A stretch of DNA of 64,000 nucleotides, from assembly GCA_948470475.1 (NCBI GenBank), contig OX419347.1:5832643-5896642 (forward strand), written 5' to 3'. The DNA is from Galaxea fascicularis (Eukaryota; Cnidaria; Anthozoa; Scleractinia; Euphylliidae). The notes under the pieces are model-generated. The model ran no database searches, was not told where the DNA came from, and saw only the letters and a program-made list of their open reading frames with translations. Position numbers and translations under genes: made by a program. This document shows positions 32,248-43,699 of this stretch, one piece after another (the first letter of the stretch is position 1; every line of letters begins with the position of its first letter).

Positions 32248-32989
32248 ATACCACTCAGTGCAGTGGTGCAGTGTAGAATCCACAGCAAACCATACCTCAA
32301 AAAAAAAATGCTGCCCCCATGGATACTTGAATATTGCACAGCTCACAAAATATTGCTTTCTCAAGCAAATTTCAGTTACCACCCCTGAGCTTTCCAATCA
32401 AGGTCCTTTTATGATCCTCCAAAATAATGTCAAAATGCGACGACTTCAAATATCAAATTGCCAGTGAGAGTCAACACGAAAAGCCCTAATTAATGACTAT
32501 TTTCTTTATTTTCAAATTTTCAAATTTTCGGTTCCTCAATTCTCACAATGCAATGATGCTGTGAGGACTGAGCCTAGGCCACCAAATTAAAACTGAATCC
32601 TCAAGTTACATGACCGGAACAAGTTGTTAACTCAGTCATGATGGTATTGTTATCAGTGCAGGTTCTGGTATAGCTGTCATCATCATTGCTCTCACCACAG
32701 AAGGTGGATAATAAGCCCGTTACTGTACCTACTGAAGCTCCAAATTGAATTAATGGAACAAATGCATAATCTCAAATAATCAATAAGTTAGTCGATCGAC
32801 AATGGAAGAAAGTGCGTACCCTGAGACTTTTCTTAGATCAGTGGGTCAGCCTGATCGCCTTTCGTTATAGTATCGCTTGTGAGTTGCTTCAGGTTCAAAA
32901 AACCATGTACGTGAGAGCTCTCGAGTCGGCTGGGCGACTTCTGGTCACGCTGTAACACTTACCATGACAAACCATCAGCTCGCAAAAGA

Positions 32990-33209
32990 ACCTATGTAAA
33001 TTCAAAATTCCTTGGGGACATTTCCCCATAACCTCCATCCACCACATCTAAGACTAACACAGACATGACCAGTCTTAAATTATGATAACTTTATTTTTAT
33101 TTTAAATCAGTTTTTAATGTCCCCATTTAAAACTTCAATGTTCTAGAATTCTATGACACTCAAATAAAGGTTTCATTCATTCATTCATTCATTCATTCAT
33201 TCATTCATT
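32990..33209 (+). mobile_element. Retroelement 3' end with (TTCA)n tail
   Basis: A 3'-UTR-like tract ends in cactcaaataaaggttt, followed by about ten TTCA units (33171-33209). This arrangement is typical of the 3' end of a non-LTR element; no coding part remains. Confidence 0.5.
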
Positions 33210-34613
33210 GCATGTGTGGCTTACACGAAGTGTGTAGCCACATTATGGCACGATCGGATTTATTTATTTGTCTACGAGAGTCGAGCGCCTGTGCCTATTT
33301 CCGTTTCGTAAACGGTCGTTGCCATTATTAACAGTCGATGCCATCGTTGGTAACCAAGCCTTCAGTAGGGCAGATGTAATTTTATGAGCTCTGGATTGAA
33401 TTATAATTAGGCAATTTGTAACTTTGTAAATCGTCTTAGAAAGAGCGACGTTTAGGCCCTAGTTAAATTGCGTTAATATTTCGGAATAAGGCTAGGGTGA
33501 CCTGTTGTAAATGTATCAGTTATGAAAGTTTAAAATGTTTGGGGTTTGTAGCCGATCAGCGGGGTAGAATAGTGATTAAGGAAACATCGTAGCAAGCGAA
33601 TGGTTCAGGTTCAATTCTGGGTTGGAATTTTCTATTTTTTAATAAGGAAGACTTTCTCTACCAGTTGAAAAATTTTCTAAGTTTCTTAAAAATGGAGAAA
33701 GCCAGGAGCCCGGGCTGATCACTCTTAGCGGGTTGAAGGAGTAACTCAGAAAATGGCTGTATACCATTTCCGAGTAGTTGGTGGGTGAGGCTGTATGTTT
33801 TTACTGCTTCGCTAACTGGATTACGCGATTCCAGATCTAACGCGTCTCCATGCACAAAAGGTACACCAAAACACGAAGAAAAGTATAAGCTCGAGTAAGA
33901 CATAATAGTGCGGTTTGATTTCTTTGAAATCACGCAACTGTAATTCGTGATAACCGTTGTGTTGCGAAAATGTGAAAAGTTGTAAGTCTTACTAGATAGA
34001 ACGCATTTTAACTGCATTAAGGCTTTCTTTTAGCAACTGCTTAAGTTGCATTCATAATTGCGATAATGATCCCTCGCATCTTGAAAATAACAATTTCGTG
34101 TTAAGGTAAGGAATCAAGCCAATGATGATGGGAATCACTACTTTCCCCAAGCAATCAAATCTCCTCTCTCATAGATAAAATGGAAGTTACTTTCTTGTAC
34201 CGAAGCGTATTTGGAATCGAATGGAAAAAAGGTAGGAGCAAAGACAAAATGAAAGATGTCATTTAAGCTAAGAAATACTTGTAGACCAGAAGCCCATTAC
34301 TACTCCTGTTACGGACGGATTCCAAACAAAACCCACGCATGAAATGAAACGCATCCGCATCAATAAAAGTTATCTGATGAAACATTTATCGAACTAAAAT
34401 TTTCTCTACACTCACAACTTCGCTGCTTAACTCTCAAATAACAATTTAACGACTATTTTCAACAATATGCACCGGAAATTAATTTCCCTTGTCCTTTCCC
34501 AGTCATATACGTTATTGATCATGACGCAAATGAATTGAACAGCGTTTGAAATGTGTCCGGCTTATTCACATCAATCGGAGGATGCTCATAGAGCAATTTT
34601 AATTTGAGTATCG
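33210..34613. other. Intergenic DNA; possible tRNA-like scrap at 33550-33640
   Basis: Around 33560-33625 there is a weak A-box-like gtagaatagtgattaagg and a B-box-like caggttcaattct, perhaps a SINE fragment. A 119-codon minus-strand frame at 33658-34017 has no recognised motif or splice support. Confidence 0.3.
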
Positions 34614-34726
34614 AATAGGCCATTTCCGAGTTCATGTCTGCCTCCTCTTCAAAGCGAGTCTAAGTGCGAAGTTTTTGTTATGAAAATCAGTTTTCATTCA
34701 TATGTAAAGTAGAACTAATTACCACC
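34614..34726. mobile_element. Left half of the aataggccattt palindromic element
   Basis: Starts aataggccatttccgagttc and runs through the loop (tgaaaatcagttttcattca) to taattacca. The right arm is missing. Its missing part is what the copy at 18944-19053 retains. Confidence 0.75.
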
Positions 34727-34736
34727 TATTGTAATT

Positions 34737-34970
34737 GCGCCTTGATTTGGTTTTGCATTGCTTCGCTCTGTGATTGGCCAGCAAAACTCTCGTCACTTTC
34801 ACAACCAGTCACAACTAGAACCAAAACCAACCAAGGCTTGCACGTGCGTATTTTCCCGTGCTTGGCCCTACTGCATGTAATTGCTTTCAATTCTGATTGG
34901 TTCCGTTGCACTGTCTCGGTCTGCACTGTTGCCATCGGTGAACTGAAGAAGCAAAATGATCTCCAGGGGC
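34737..34970. repeat. Dispersed repeat with tctgattggt motifs, copy 3
   Basis: Contains ttttcccgtgcttgg, tgcatgtaattgctttcaat, ttctgattggttccgttgca and gtctcggtctg, in the same order as the copy at 22440-22590. Confidence 0.5.
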
Positions 34971-35204
34971 CGCCGGGATTCACGAAAGCATCCTAAGTGA
35001 AGAGCTTCCTAAGATATAACTTTAGAGATCAGGCGTATCCACGAATACTGACCTCTTATTTTAAGACAAGTCTTAATTTTCCTCTTATATTTAGGAGATC
35101 AAATTTGACCTCCCAAGTACTTCAGACGTCTTTAATTTAAGGCGCATTTACACGACAGAGCAAAAATGACTCGGATCCGACAAAAGCTGGAACGGTTCCA
35201 ATAG

Positions 35205-35295
35205 TTTTTGCAAAGAACAGTGAACTTTTCTCTGTTCTGCGACGGGTCCATAGGCGCCTATGGACCCGTCGCGGAACGGAGAAAAGTTCGTAAAT
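35205..35295. repeat. Hairpin centred on ataggcgcctat
   Basis: Arms of about 35 bases: gaacttttctctgttctgcg, then acgggtccataggcg, facing their complement with a few changes. Nearby text (ggatccg) resembles the fragment at 55038-55150, which also has gggcgcctatgg. Confidence 0.65.
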
Positions 35296-36066
35296 ATTCG
35301 TAAATACCTTATTTATAACTTGGGTAGGATTTCGTGAATCCGGCTCTAGCTTTGCAAGTGATTGTTTACTGTAGCTAGTGATGTTGGTCTATTCTTCGTT
35401 TAATGTATATATAATTATACAAATATTAGATTCGGTTTTTGTGGTATCCAGAATAATCAATGTCGCGGTAAAACTATTGACTCTTATCTTGACCTTGATT
35501 ATTTTTGCGTATCATAAAAACCTGATCCATCCAATTGTCCATAAACCGTCATCCACATGCCGGGATTGTTTAGTTTCGGTTTTTCAAAACATCAGTTATA
35601 ACCTGAAATCTTATAAGTCTTACAGTGCTGGGTATATTTAAAAAAAAGTCTTTCAGCCATCGTAAAAAATACCAGACTTCGTCGTTGGAAATTGGAATTG
35701 TTCAGTTATTTTCCCGTTGCTTCTGTTTTTCAATTATTTCTGTCTTTGTAAGACCATGACTGAGAAATTATTAATTTCAAAGAAAATGAGCTTGTTGATT
35801 AGTGATATGATTGTTACGGTCTCAAACATTCTTTTCAGTCAAAATTTGCCTTTCAATGACAAGCTACAGAGAGGGATTCAATGAACGTCAAAATGCAATA
35901 TTGAATTCGCGCTTGCCTATTTTTTGTGCTTACATTAATAAGTAAACATTTAATTAACGACTGTTATAAGAAAAGGGTATATTACTATAAATCTTTTTGG
36001 TTATTTCAATATATAAATTCATTTGAATAAATCTTTTCATAAAAAACGTAATCCAGGATCGAGAAC

Positions 36067-36074
36067 TATATAAG
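36067..36074 (+). promoter_or_regulatory. TATA-like box of the GPCR gene
   Basis: TATATAAG lies 44-51 bases before the GPCR start codon, which would place transcription start about 20 bases before the ATG. Plausible, not proven. Confidence 0.4.
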
Positions 36075-36117
36075 CATAGATATAGCCGAGAAAAGACAAC
36101 GTTGGAAAGATTTCAGG

Positions 36118-37017
36118 ATGGAAAACACAGTCACCCCACTTTTTCAAGTTTCAAATTCTTCAAACTCGAGCCTGCAAGAAAACTTCATCGGGAAAGACAA
36201 AGAGCTGTATTTTACAATCGCTATCTTAGTTGTGAATGTTTTTCTTTGCCCTGCTGCTTTACTTGGAAATCTCGCAACATTAATTGCTATCTGGAGGACG
36301 CCTTCCTTGGGCTCGCCAGCAAACAAGCTTCTTTCCAGTCTCGCTGTATCAGATTTTGCTGTTGGATTGATTGTGCACCCGATTTTCATAGCGCGTTTAT
36401 CACTCTATATATCTGAAAACGGTATTCATTCATTCACTGTCTTCATGGTTTTCAATATTATTGCTATATTTCTGTGTTGCGCATCATTCCTTACTGTAAC
36501 GGCGATTGGGCTGGATCGCTTACTTGCGGTTCAACTACATTTGAGGTATTCATCTGCTGTGACTCAATTTCGTGTTTGCTGGGTGATAATTTTTATCTGG
36601 ATATTCTCTGCGTTCTTCACAAGCATACAACTGTGGTTAACACATCTATTTACCGTTCTTGTAGCGCCGACAGTATTGACTCTACTGGTGATTAACTTTC
36701 TCATTTATTGGAGAATCTATCTGATTGTCAGACGTCACCGGGCGCAGATTCAACGGCTGCAGCTAACAGGCAATGGAAATATCTCCAGAATAAAGAGGAT
36801 ACAAAGATCTGCTTTGAACACATTCCTCGTGTATTTCCTTCTACTGTGCTGCTACTCTCCGTTCGCAGTCACCATCTCTCTCAAAGGTAAAGTAATGCGC
36901 AGTTTATTGGACGCAACAGGTACAATAATTTTACTGAATTCCTCCTTAAACCCTTTACTTTATTGCTGGCGTGTTCGCGAAATACATATAGCCATGAAGC
37001 AATTTTTTTGTCGCTGA
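36118..37017 (+). CDS. Rhodopsin-class G-protein-coupled receptor, intronless
   Basis: Seven-helix receptor of 299 residues encoded by one exon, as is common for cnidarian family-A receptors. The short N-terminus has NSSNSS sequons. Visible landmarks: GNLATLIAIW in helix 1, LAVSDFAVG in helix 2, the DRY equivalent DRL after helix 3 (AIGLDRLLAV), an RRHRAQI basic loop after helix 5, CYSPF for the CWxP motif in helix 6, NPLLY for NPxxY in helix 7, then a helix-8 segment. The usual helix-3 cysteine of the extracellular disulfide is not seen, and extracellular loop 2 is very short. Both are features of the melanocortin/adenosine-type (MECA) branch. The ligand cannot be inferred. A degraded sister copy lies at 39585-40365. 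Confidence 0.85.
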   Translation: MENTVTPLFQVSNSSNSSLQENFIGKDKELYFTIAILVVNVFLCPAALLGNLATLIAIWRTPSLGSPANKLLSSLAVSDFAVGLIVHPIFIARLSLYISENGIHSFTVFMVFNIIAIFLCCASFLTVTAIGLDRLLAVQLHLRYSSAVTQFRVCWVIIFIWIFSAFFTSIQLWLTHLFTVLVAPTVLTLLVINFLIYWRIYLIVRRHRAQIQRLQLTGNGNISRIKRIQRSALNTFLVYFLLLCCYSPFAVTISLKGKVMRSLLDATGTIILLNSSLNPLLYCWRVREIHIAMKQFFCR

Positions 37018-38570
37018 AATCAAACGTATAGTGCCCTACTGTAAAAGGTAGAAAAGAATGGGCTGATTTTCGATTAGACAAACAACTTTAACTTGCAAAC
37101 AATTGCTTCGGAAGAGCTTGACCCAAAGAACAGAAAAGGTTACGCGACAATCTCCAAAGTTAACTAAGGTGCTGGATAGTGTTGGAGAGTAGCTGCGTTT
37201 TCATCTAGTACCCTGTATCCTCAAAACTCTTAGTTCATTCCGTATTTGCCGTCACCACAGGTCTTCACAACTGTATGGTAACGGCATCGTCGGTTCTGAA
37301 CGTTTATCAAAAATATATTCATAATGTCCCAGACTACCTTTCGGGATTGTCGCATATATGTTTTTGGCTTTTCTTAGAACCTTTCAACTCCAAACCATTG
37401 ACAATAAGTTCAAAAAGCTAATTGTCATCGACATCGAGATGACCATTACCTTCAACCTTCTCTGAACTGCCGCTTGATCAACGTGAACCATCTTTATAAT
37501 TTAAAACATGTTATGTAAACGTAAGACATTCGTATGCGCAAGCAAGCTGAATGTGAGAGGAATCGGATGGAGCAGAGGCTTGAACCACAAGAAGAAACGC
37601 TGCAAACTCAGAAGGAGATAGATCTATAAGAATCAAACGTCTAATTCTATCATGCATTTGGATAAGAAATCATAGAAATTAGAAGCAAAAAAGCTCTGCT
37701 TTTCAGCGTCTTGGTTTTTGTCCGCTGTCTCTTGGCTACCTTTCTATCTCGATTTTCACCTTCAGGACGGTCACCATGTGATATCTTAAACTATAGTTGA
37801 GTAATTTTTTGATAAGCAATCAAAACTCTAGTACTTCAAGCTGATCGCGAGGATCTACAACAAATAATAGACGCTCAAATCTCCTGTTGATGTCTTCTTG
37901 ATTACATGTGGGAGTTTCCATGTTTACCAATCCCTACCAGCGGGTAGGAATTGGTATAGTTAGTTTTTGTATTCATGGTGTGGGTCAGGTTGGGTGATAC
38001 ACCTTGTCGGGGACTCAATGTTCTATTGTGTTATCACCTGCCTTTGTTGGCAGGCACCAGACAAATTTTGGGAAGCTATTCCAGGGTTTTCATTTGAGGC
38101 CGGAGGCCGGACGTTTCGTCCGGTCGTTTGCCATTCCACGTCCGGTACTTGAGATCAATATCGGCGATTTTTTTTACTACTGTAAACATTCACGTCCGGT
38201 ACTTTCAGAAGTATGTCCGCTACTTTACAAAACAGTTGAAAACCCTGCTATTCATTGAAACGTATCCCTATTATCAGTGTTTTCTGGAACCCAACAGATA
38301 AGTTTGCTTTTTCGAATTCAATAGTTTCTTTGGATGAATTTCAATAGTCATTCCTATAAAATCTTTTGTAATTAGTGGCATGGAACAAAAAATAAGATTC
38401 ATATCAGTCAAAGGTTCGAAAAGAATTGTATCATGCTGTTTCAGTTAGCTTGAAAATTTTCAATTTTTCTGAAGGGAATGCACCACAATACATATCAAGG
38501 GACTATGATGGCCACGATGAAAAACACCCGCAATGATAACCGAGAACATCTTGCACTCGCCTTTCTTTTA
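37018..38570. other. Spacer downstream of the GPCR gene
   Basis: No exon or repeat terminus supported. Bases 38085-38225 repeat acgtccggt(a/c)ctt-type phrases a few times (cgtccggtcgtt, cgtccggtacttgag, cgtccggtactttcag). Confidence 0.4.
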
Positions 38571-38574
38571 AGCT

Positions 38575-38877
38575 TAATAATAATTAATTTAATAATTTAT
38601 TACTTATTAGGCGCAAATTAGCATGTGAATATGATCAAATGCGCCTTACAATTTTTTGCAATTCTAAATTATTTACAATTCTCAAATCAAACTAAATCAA
38701 ATGAAATGTTGGTTTTTGGAGAGAGGGGAAAACCTGAGTACCCGGAGAAAAACCTCTCGGAGCAGAGTAGAGAACCAACAAACTCAGCCCACTTATGACG
38801 CCGAGCCCGAGAATCGAACCCGGGACACATTGGTGGAAGGCGAGCGCTCTCACCACTGCGCCAACCCTGCTCCCCAA
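38575..38877 (-). mobile_element. tRNA-derived SINE
   Basis: On the minus strand the head (from about 38877) reads gttggcgcagtggtgagagc as A-box and gggttcgattc as B-box. A body with ttctccgggtactcaggttt follows, then an AT-rich (taat/aatt) tail near 38575-38610. Clear internal pol III promoter boxes and a non-tRNA body define a SINE. Confidence 0.75.
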
Positions 38878-39259
38878 GCTCACCTTATCGAGTAAACACT
38901 CAAGACGCATTTCACATCAGCTGCAGAAAGATAACTAAATAATCTTATAACATTTTTTGTAGCTCGTATCAAGAAAAGCGGCTCAAATTTGTGAACAAAA
39001 ACTATTGTTATCAGGTGCTGACATGACCATAAAATGATTTTTAAACAATTAATTGCATGAGCAGTGGGAACAATGGCAGGCTAAACGCCGCTTAGATTCA
39101 AAATTTTACGATCCCTGTACTCGCGGGAATTTTTAATATTCGGAGAAAGCGAGGCGTCAACAAATTTTCCCCGGGGGGAGGACAAGAGTAACATTTGGAA
39201 TGAAGAAAATAGCTGGGCTGGGGTGGGTGGTCAGGGCACCACATGTTGCTTCGACTCCG

Positions 39260-39437
39260 AATAGGCCATTTCCGAGTTCATGTCTGCCTCCTCTTCAAAG
39301 CGAGTCTAAGTGCGAAGTTTTTGTTATGAAAATTAGTTTTCATTCATATGTAAAGTAGAACTAATTACCATCACAAAAACTTCGCACTTAGACTCGCTTT
39401 GAAGAGGAGGCAGACATGAACTCGGAAATGGCCTATT
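39260..39437. mobile_element. Full 178-bp palindromic element (aataggccattt family)
   Basis: The first 65 bases are the exact reverse complement of the last 65. The short loop carries attagttttcattcatatg. Half copies occur at 18944-19053 and 34614-34726, and a diverged full copy at 50339-50520. Confidence 0.9.
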
Positions 39438-39584
39438 ACATTACAGGCCTCCGTGCGAAGACTAGCTCTCCTTACCACCGAACAGCGTTATACAATGCAA
39501 CGTTAGTCATCTTTTCCATGTTTGTATTCTTCTAACTCAAGTGAACGGATTAGCTTTTTTGAAAGCAAGGAAGTTTCTATAGAC

Positions 39585-40365
39585 GAGCGATCCTAGCTTT
39601 GAACGCTCTTCTCTGCCCCACCGTATTACTTGGAAACCTCGCAACGTTAATTGCTATCTGGAAGCTGACGCCTTCCTTACGTTCGCCGGCAAATATATTT
39701 CCTTAATTTTCAGTCTCGCTGTATCAGATTTTGCTGTTGGATTGATTGTGCCCTCGATCCTTGTAACACAAACGTCACTTTATCTGTCAGAAAACTGTGT
39801 TAAGTCACACGTTCTTATCGACTCTTTTTCGACAATTCTGCTATCTTCCTGTTTAGTGCATTTTCCCCCACCGTAACAACAACTGGGCTAGACCGTGTGT
39901 TTGCCCTTCACTTAACACTTGACATCTCAGTCAGCTGTGACCCAATTTCGTGTTTTTTGGGTAATAACTTTTATCTGGGTTTTCTCTGCGTTCTTCACAA
40001 GTCTACAAGTGTGTTTACAAACCTATTTACCATCACTCTAACGCCGTTAATGATGGCTCTATTGATCACTAAGTTTCTCATTGATTGGAGAATCTATGTG
40101 GTTGCCAGACGTCATCGGGCGCAGATTCACGAATAACACAGGCGATAAGCAAGCAACAGAAACATCTTCAGCGTCAAGAGAATTCAAACATATGCTCTGA
40201 ACATATTCCTCGTGTTTTTCCTTCTCCTGTGCTGCTACATTCCGTTTGTTGCTTTAGTCTCGTTTAAAGGCTGGCATGTAGGGAATAGCTTACTGAATTC
40301 TTCCTTGAACCCGTTAGTTTAGTGAAATGCGCAGGCCATAAAGTGCATTCTCTGTCGTTAAAATG
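39585..40365 (+). pseudogene. Degraded GPCR copy
   Basis: Nucleotide and interrupted protein similarity to the receptor at 36118-37017 across nearly its whole length: GNLATLIAIW near 39630, a helix-2 match near 39720-39750, AVTQFRV.WVI.FIW and SAFFTS near 39930-40000, and a final CYIPF-like match and short tail near 40230-40360. Frameshifts and stops break it many times, the first ATG region is gone, and the NPxxY motif is disrupted. It is a tandem duplicate that has decayed. Confidence 0.85.
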
Positions 40366-40599
40366 AAGTAGGATAAAGCAGCATCCGCTTTTCTGTTTTG
40401 GCCGCGCTGCACTGTATGCTGGCCAAAGGATTTAAGTGTTAGGTACTTTTTTGATACAATGGCGAGTGTAAACCTCGCGTTTTAATTGGTCTAGAGAAGT
40501 TTTCAATCGAACTTTAGACGCGCGGATGACGTCATGAGTCGAAGAAAGAAGAAAAAAGTGTATATAAAACAAATAGATTCCTGTGTCAGTAGGCGTGTA

Positions 40600-40797
40600 C
40601 CATGAGCGTAACCAAGATTTTTCAAACAGGGGAAGGGGGGGGGGGGGGGTTGGGGGTCACTGTGTCAAACACAGGGTACTCACCAGATTGTCACCTGAAT
40701 ATTGTAGGTTGTTTGTTAAAAAAAGGCTTACAAAGAGGGGGGGGGGGAATGGTGTCACGGGCACCCCAGGAACCACTCCCTAGCTACGCCCTTGGCG
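40600..40797. repeat. G-rich TIR-like repeat
   Basis: Contains two long G runs (about 40627-40650 and 40738-40748). The right end, ccctagctacgccctt, inversely resembles the left, gagcgtaaccaagatttt. It is a non-coding dispersed repeat, and its boundaries are approximate. Confidence 0.4.
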
Positions 40798-40954
40798 TGT
40801 ACTCTTATAACACAAGGAGTCGGAGAACGTCAAATCGTGGTAAGAACGTCGCACTTTTTCAGTCATTCTTACCACGTTTAAAGTTATCTGTGAGTTATCA
40901 GAGTACATACCTACTGACAAGTGGAATCTACTTGTAAAATAGATGCACGGCTTA

Positions 40955-41075
40955 AAATAGGCCATTTCCGAATTACCTCAGACCTCTTTTTCAAAGCGAG
41001 TCTAGGTGTTCATCCTTTCATTTGCAAATTAGTTTTAATTCACATGAAAATGAGTTTAATTTGCGTGTGAATGAA
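40955..41075. mobile_element. Diverged half copy of the aataggccattt family
   Basis: Begins aataggccatttccgaatta and continues ttcaaagcgagtctaggtgt, then tttgcaaattagttttaatt. It is closer to the 50339-50520 copy than to the 39260 copy. Confidence 0.55.
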
Positions 41076-41960
41076 AATGCGGCACCAGGAGCATACTTGT
41101 CTCAGACGATGTTTACGTTTCGTTGCTTACGAAAGGCGTTTATTCACACGCGCACGTACGTTCACTATCCCCACGATTTTCACATCGAGGATAGTCACAG
41201 TTGTGCCATAAACACGCCTCTCGCAAACATAACCGATACTCATGAACGAATGAATCGTTAACTAGACCGTAGAGAGTAAAACTGAAACATTTAAGTTGAA
41301 GGCAAGATTTCCACACAGCCCCATACATTATACATGCATTATGTGACTCAAACTCTATTCGTTTTTGGAACAGGGTTAATATGACAGTGATACATGTATA
41401 ATTAATGTCGCAGCTGTTTCCAAGTTGAAAAACGATGGTTCTAGGTAAAAATCATAAGCTTAAACTGAAAAAATATTGTTCGCTTACCGTGAAAATTCTT
41501 GTAATATAATAGTCCTTCAAGCTTGACAACTTGCGGCGAGAAAGTGAATTTTTGGTGCTGGTTTGATATATGATCCTTGCAGTTATCTTCTAGATACTAT
41601 GTCTAGATCAAAGAAGATGATTTTACATTTTCTACAGTACCGAGTCTCAGAAAATCTATTCACAGCCGTTAAATTGCCGGAAACTGCTTTAACTGCCTCG
41701 AATTTCAAAATGGCCGCCTGAATGCACTTCTAAATATGGTATTCGTCATACAACGCTGAGCATGCGTTATGTGTACATTACAGATGTTGAAGGATTTCTC
41801 GCCATATTTGGGCATAGCTGGAAGTTGTAACATGGTGGTAGAAGGACTGTGATTCTAGGATAGCTATAATGCCGCGTATCCAACCAGCGCAAAGGAAATA
41901 ATGAGGGCCGTAAGAAGGTCTACGCAAGAGGCTACAGTTCCTTTGGATGCCTGTTTTTAC

Positions 41961-42060
41961 GGAGGAAGCTCAGATGTTTCGAGACTAGTATTTTTATTGG
42001 TGAGTCTGCACTGATGAAGAGACTGAAATTCTCCCGAAACGTCTGAGCCTCCTTCTTAAA
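41961..42060 (+). ncRNA. Hammerhead-like motif of a second repeat family
   Basis: Bases 42011-42043 read CTGATGA, a GAGA/TCTC stem with a seven-base loop, then CCGAAACGTC: the box order of a hammerhead ribozyme. An inverted relative of the 3' part (ctcgaaacatctgagc) lies at 41967-41984. Stem I pairs poorly and stem II is asymmetric by one base, so activity is doubtful. Confidence 0.35.
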
Positions 42061-42654
42061 ATCGGCGTCTAAAGGAGTTGCAGCTTTAAAAAGAACTTAC
42101 ATAAAATACCATCGTCTCGCCAAATGGAGTGAATCTACCTTAAGACAACTCGTCCATATGGATTGTTACATTTTACTGATTCATAGAACACGTTAAAAAC
42201 TCAATTGTAAAAATTAAAAAGCTGTTCCATACAAGGCAGTTGAAACATAAACGAATTAAGTAAAGACGCATGTCGGAGCATCCACTGCATTTTGTGTTTG
42301 ACTGTTTGTGTATATTAAACATTTAAATTTCGCGCTAGGAAATCTGCTCTTCCCCCATTTTATTTGGCTTTTTATAACAATTTGCAAGTTGTTTTAGTCT
42401 TTCCCACAAATATGTAACAGTAATGTAGTTTCAGCTGGAAAGGACGGAATAAAAACATTTGAAGGTTTCACCGCTTAGTTTTCATACCTTCTTTTGTATG
42501 GAACAACGTTTTTTCAATCGAGTGAAGGTCTATTACAGAAAACCAATCCACTAAATGTTAGTGATTAACAGCGGTTCATTAGACACTCATGGTACACAAT
42601 AAAAAAGAGTGGTATACAGGAAACTGACTTTAAAGCTAGAAGCGTGACCCAAAA

Positions 42655-43010
42655 CGCCTGTGAAAACTCTCCCAACATTGCTGGTCAATATCATCCAACA
42701 TTGTTGGCCAATCATGTTGGATGCCGCGCTCTTAACATTGTTGGACAATACCATTGTTGGTCAACATCATAACATGATCCAACATGATTGGCCCAACATG
42801 TTGATTGCGTCTGAACATGCAAATCAATCAATCAATTTTAGTCATGGAGGGTAACATGTAATTATGCAGGCAACACCAACAAACATGTGGCCCTGGACAA
42901 CATGCAACGACTGCCTACAACAACCAACGCGATGTTACACGTGAAACGAGCCCCACCTGTTGGACCCAGCTATATATAATGTTGGTAGCGTTTAAACGGG
43001 TCTTAACAAC
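42655..43010. repeat. Repeat rich in ccaacattgttgg/ccaacatg
   Basis: The words aacattgttgg, aacatgttgg-like and ccaacatg recur at least ten times in both orientations in 350 bases, ending near taatgttggtagcg. It looks like a MITE built of short palindromes, between the hammerhead-like locus and the 3' end of the receptor gene. Confidence 0.5.
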
Positions 43011-43067
43011 ATTGTCCTAATCAGGCGATTCAAGGGCCAGTCAGTAAAACCGATCGCTTCATTTTTG

Positions 43068-43613
43068 TTAACCTTGAGATAAGAATTGGCTATTATAATA
43101 GGAATTGCCAATTTCAACATAGACTTCTTCTTCTTGTACCTTGTCACACGCCACGTTTTCATACACAGATGCCGCGGTGCATTTTTCTGATGGTGCTTGG
43201 TTCTCGGAAGGAATAGGCGGTAACGCGTCTGAAAGCTTATTCTTGAGCTCCATATAAGTTCCTGGCTCTGTTACTTTCTGATCTCGTGGTGATTCAACAG
43301 CACCAGAGCCGTGCTGGTTGGTAAGGGTAGGGTTAGTGTCAGACGCGGCCCGTCTAAGCCGCCATATCAGTAAGCCAATGATAATCAACAACAGTGCAAC
43401 AACACAGGACAAAGCTATGTCTACCACGCTAAACATGTTGTCTCGATCTATGAAAAAATGTCAAAACAATACAACTGTTTATGAAAGATCAGTTATAAAG
43501 TGTGAATGATGTATATGAAATAAATCATATACGGAACTGCCGAAATTAAATCAAATGAAGGATGATCCTCGCAGCTGTGAATGCCTGAAAAAAAATTCAG
43601 GACTTCGACGGGA

Positions 43614-43645
<32 letters not shown>

Positions 43646-43666
43646 TGCTCTAACCAACCGAGCTAT

Positions 43667-43699
<33 letters not shown>

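Noticed and set aside
33171..33209. A CRISPR-like or regulatory tandem array
   Set aside because: A plain TTCA microsatellite forming the tail of a retroelement in a eukaryotic genome; no spacers.
33658..34017. A 119-codon minus-strand frame
   Set aside because: Composition and lack of motifs, splice sites or a conserved start give no support as a gene.
35378..35641. A hydrophobic 87-codon frame upstream of the GPCR
   Set aside because: AT-rich low-complexity hydrophobicity, no initiator context and no similarity to a known membrane family.
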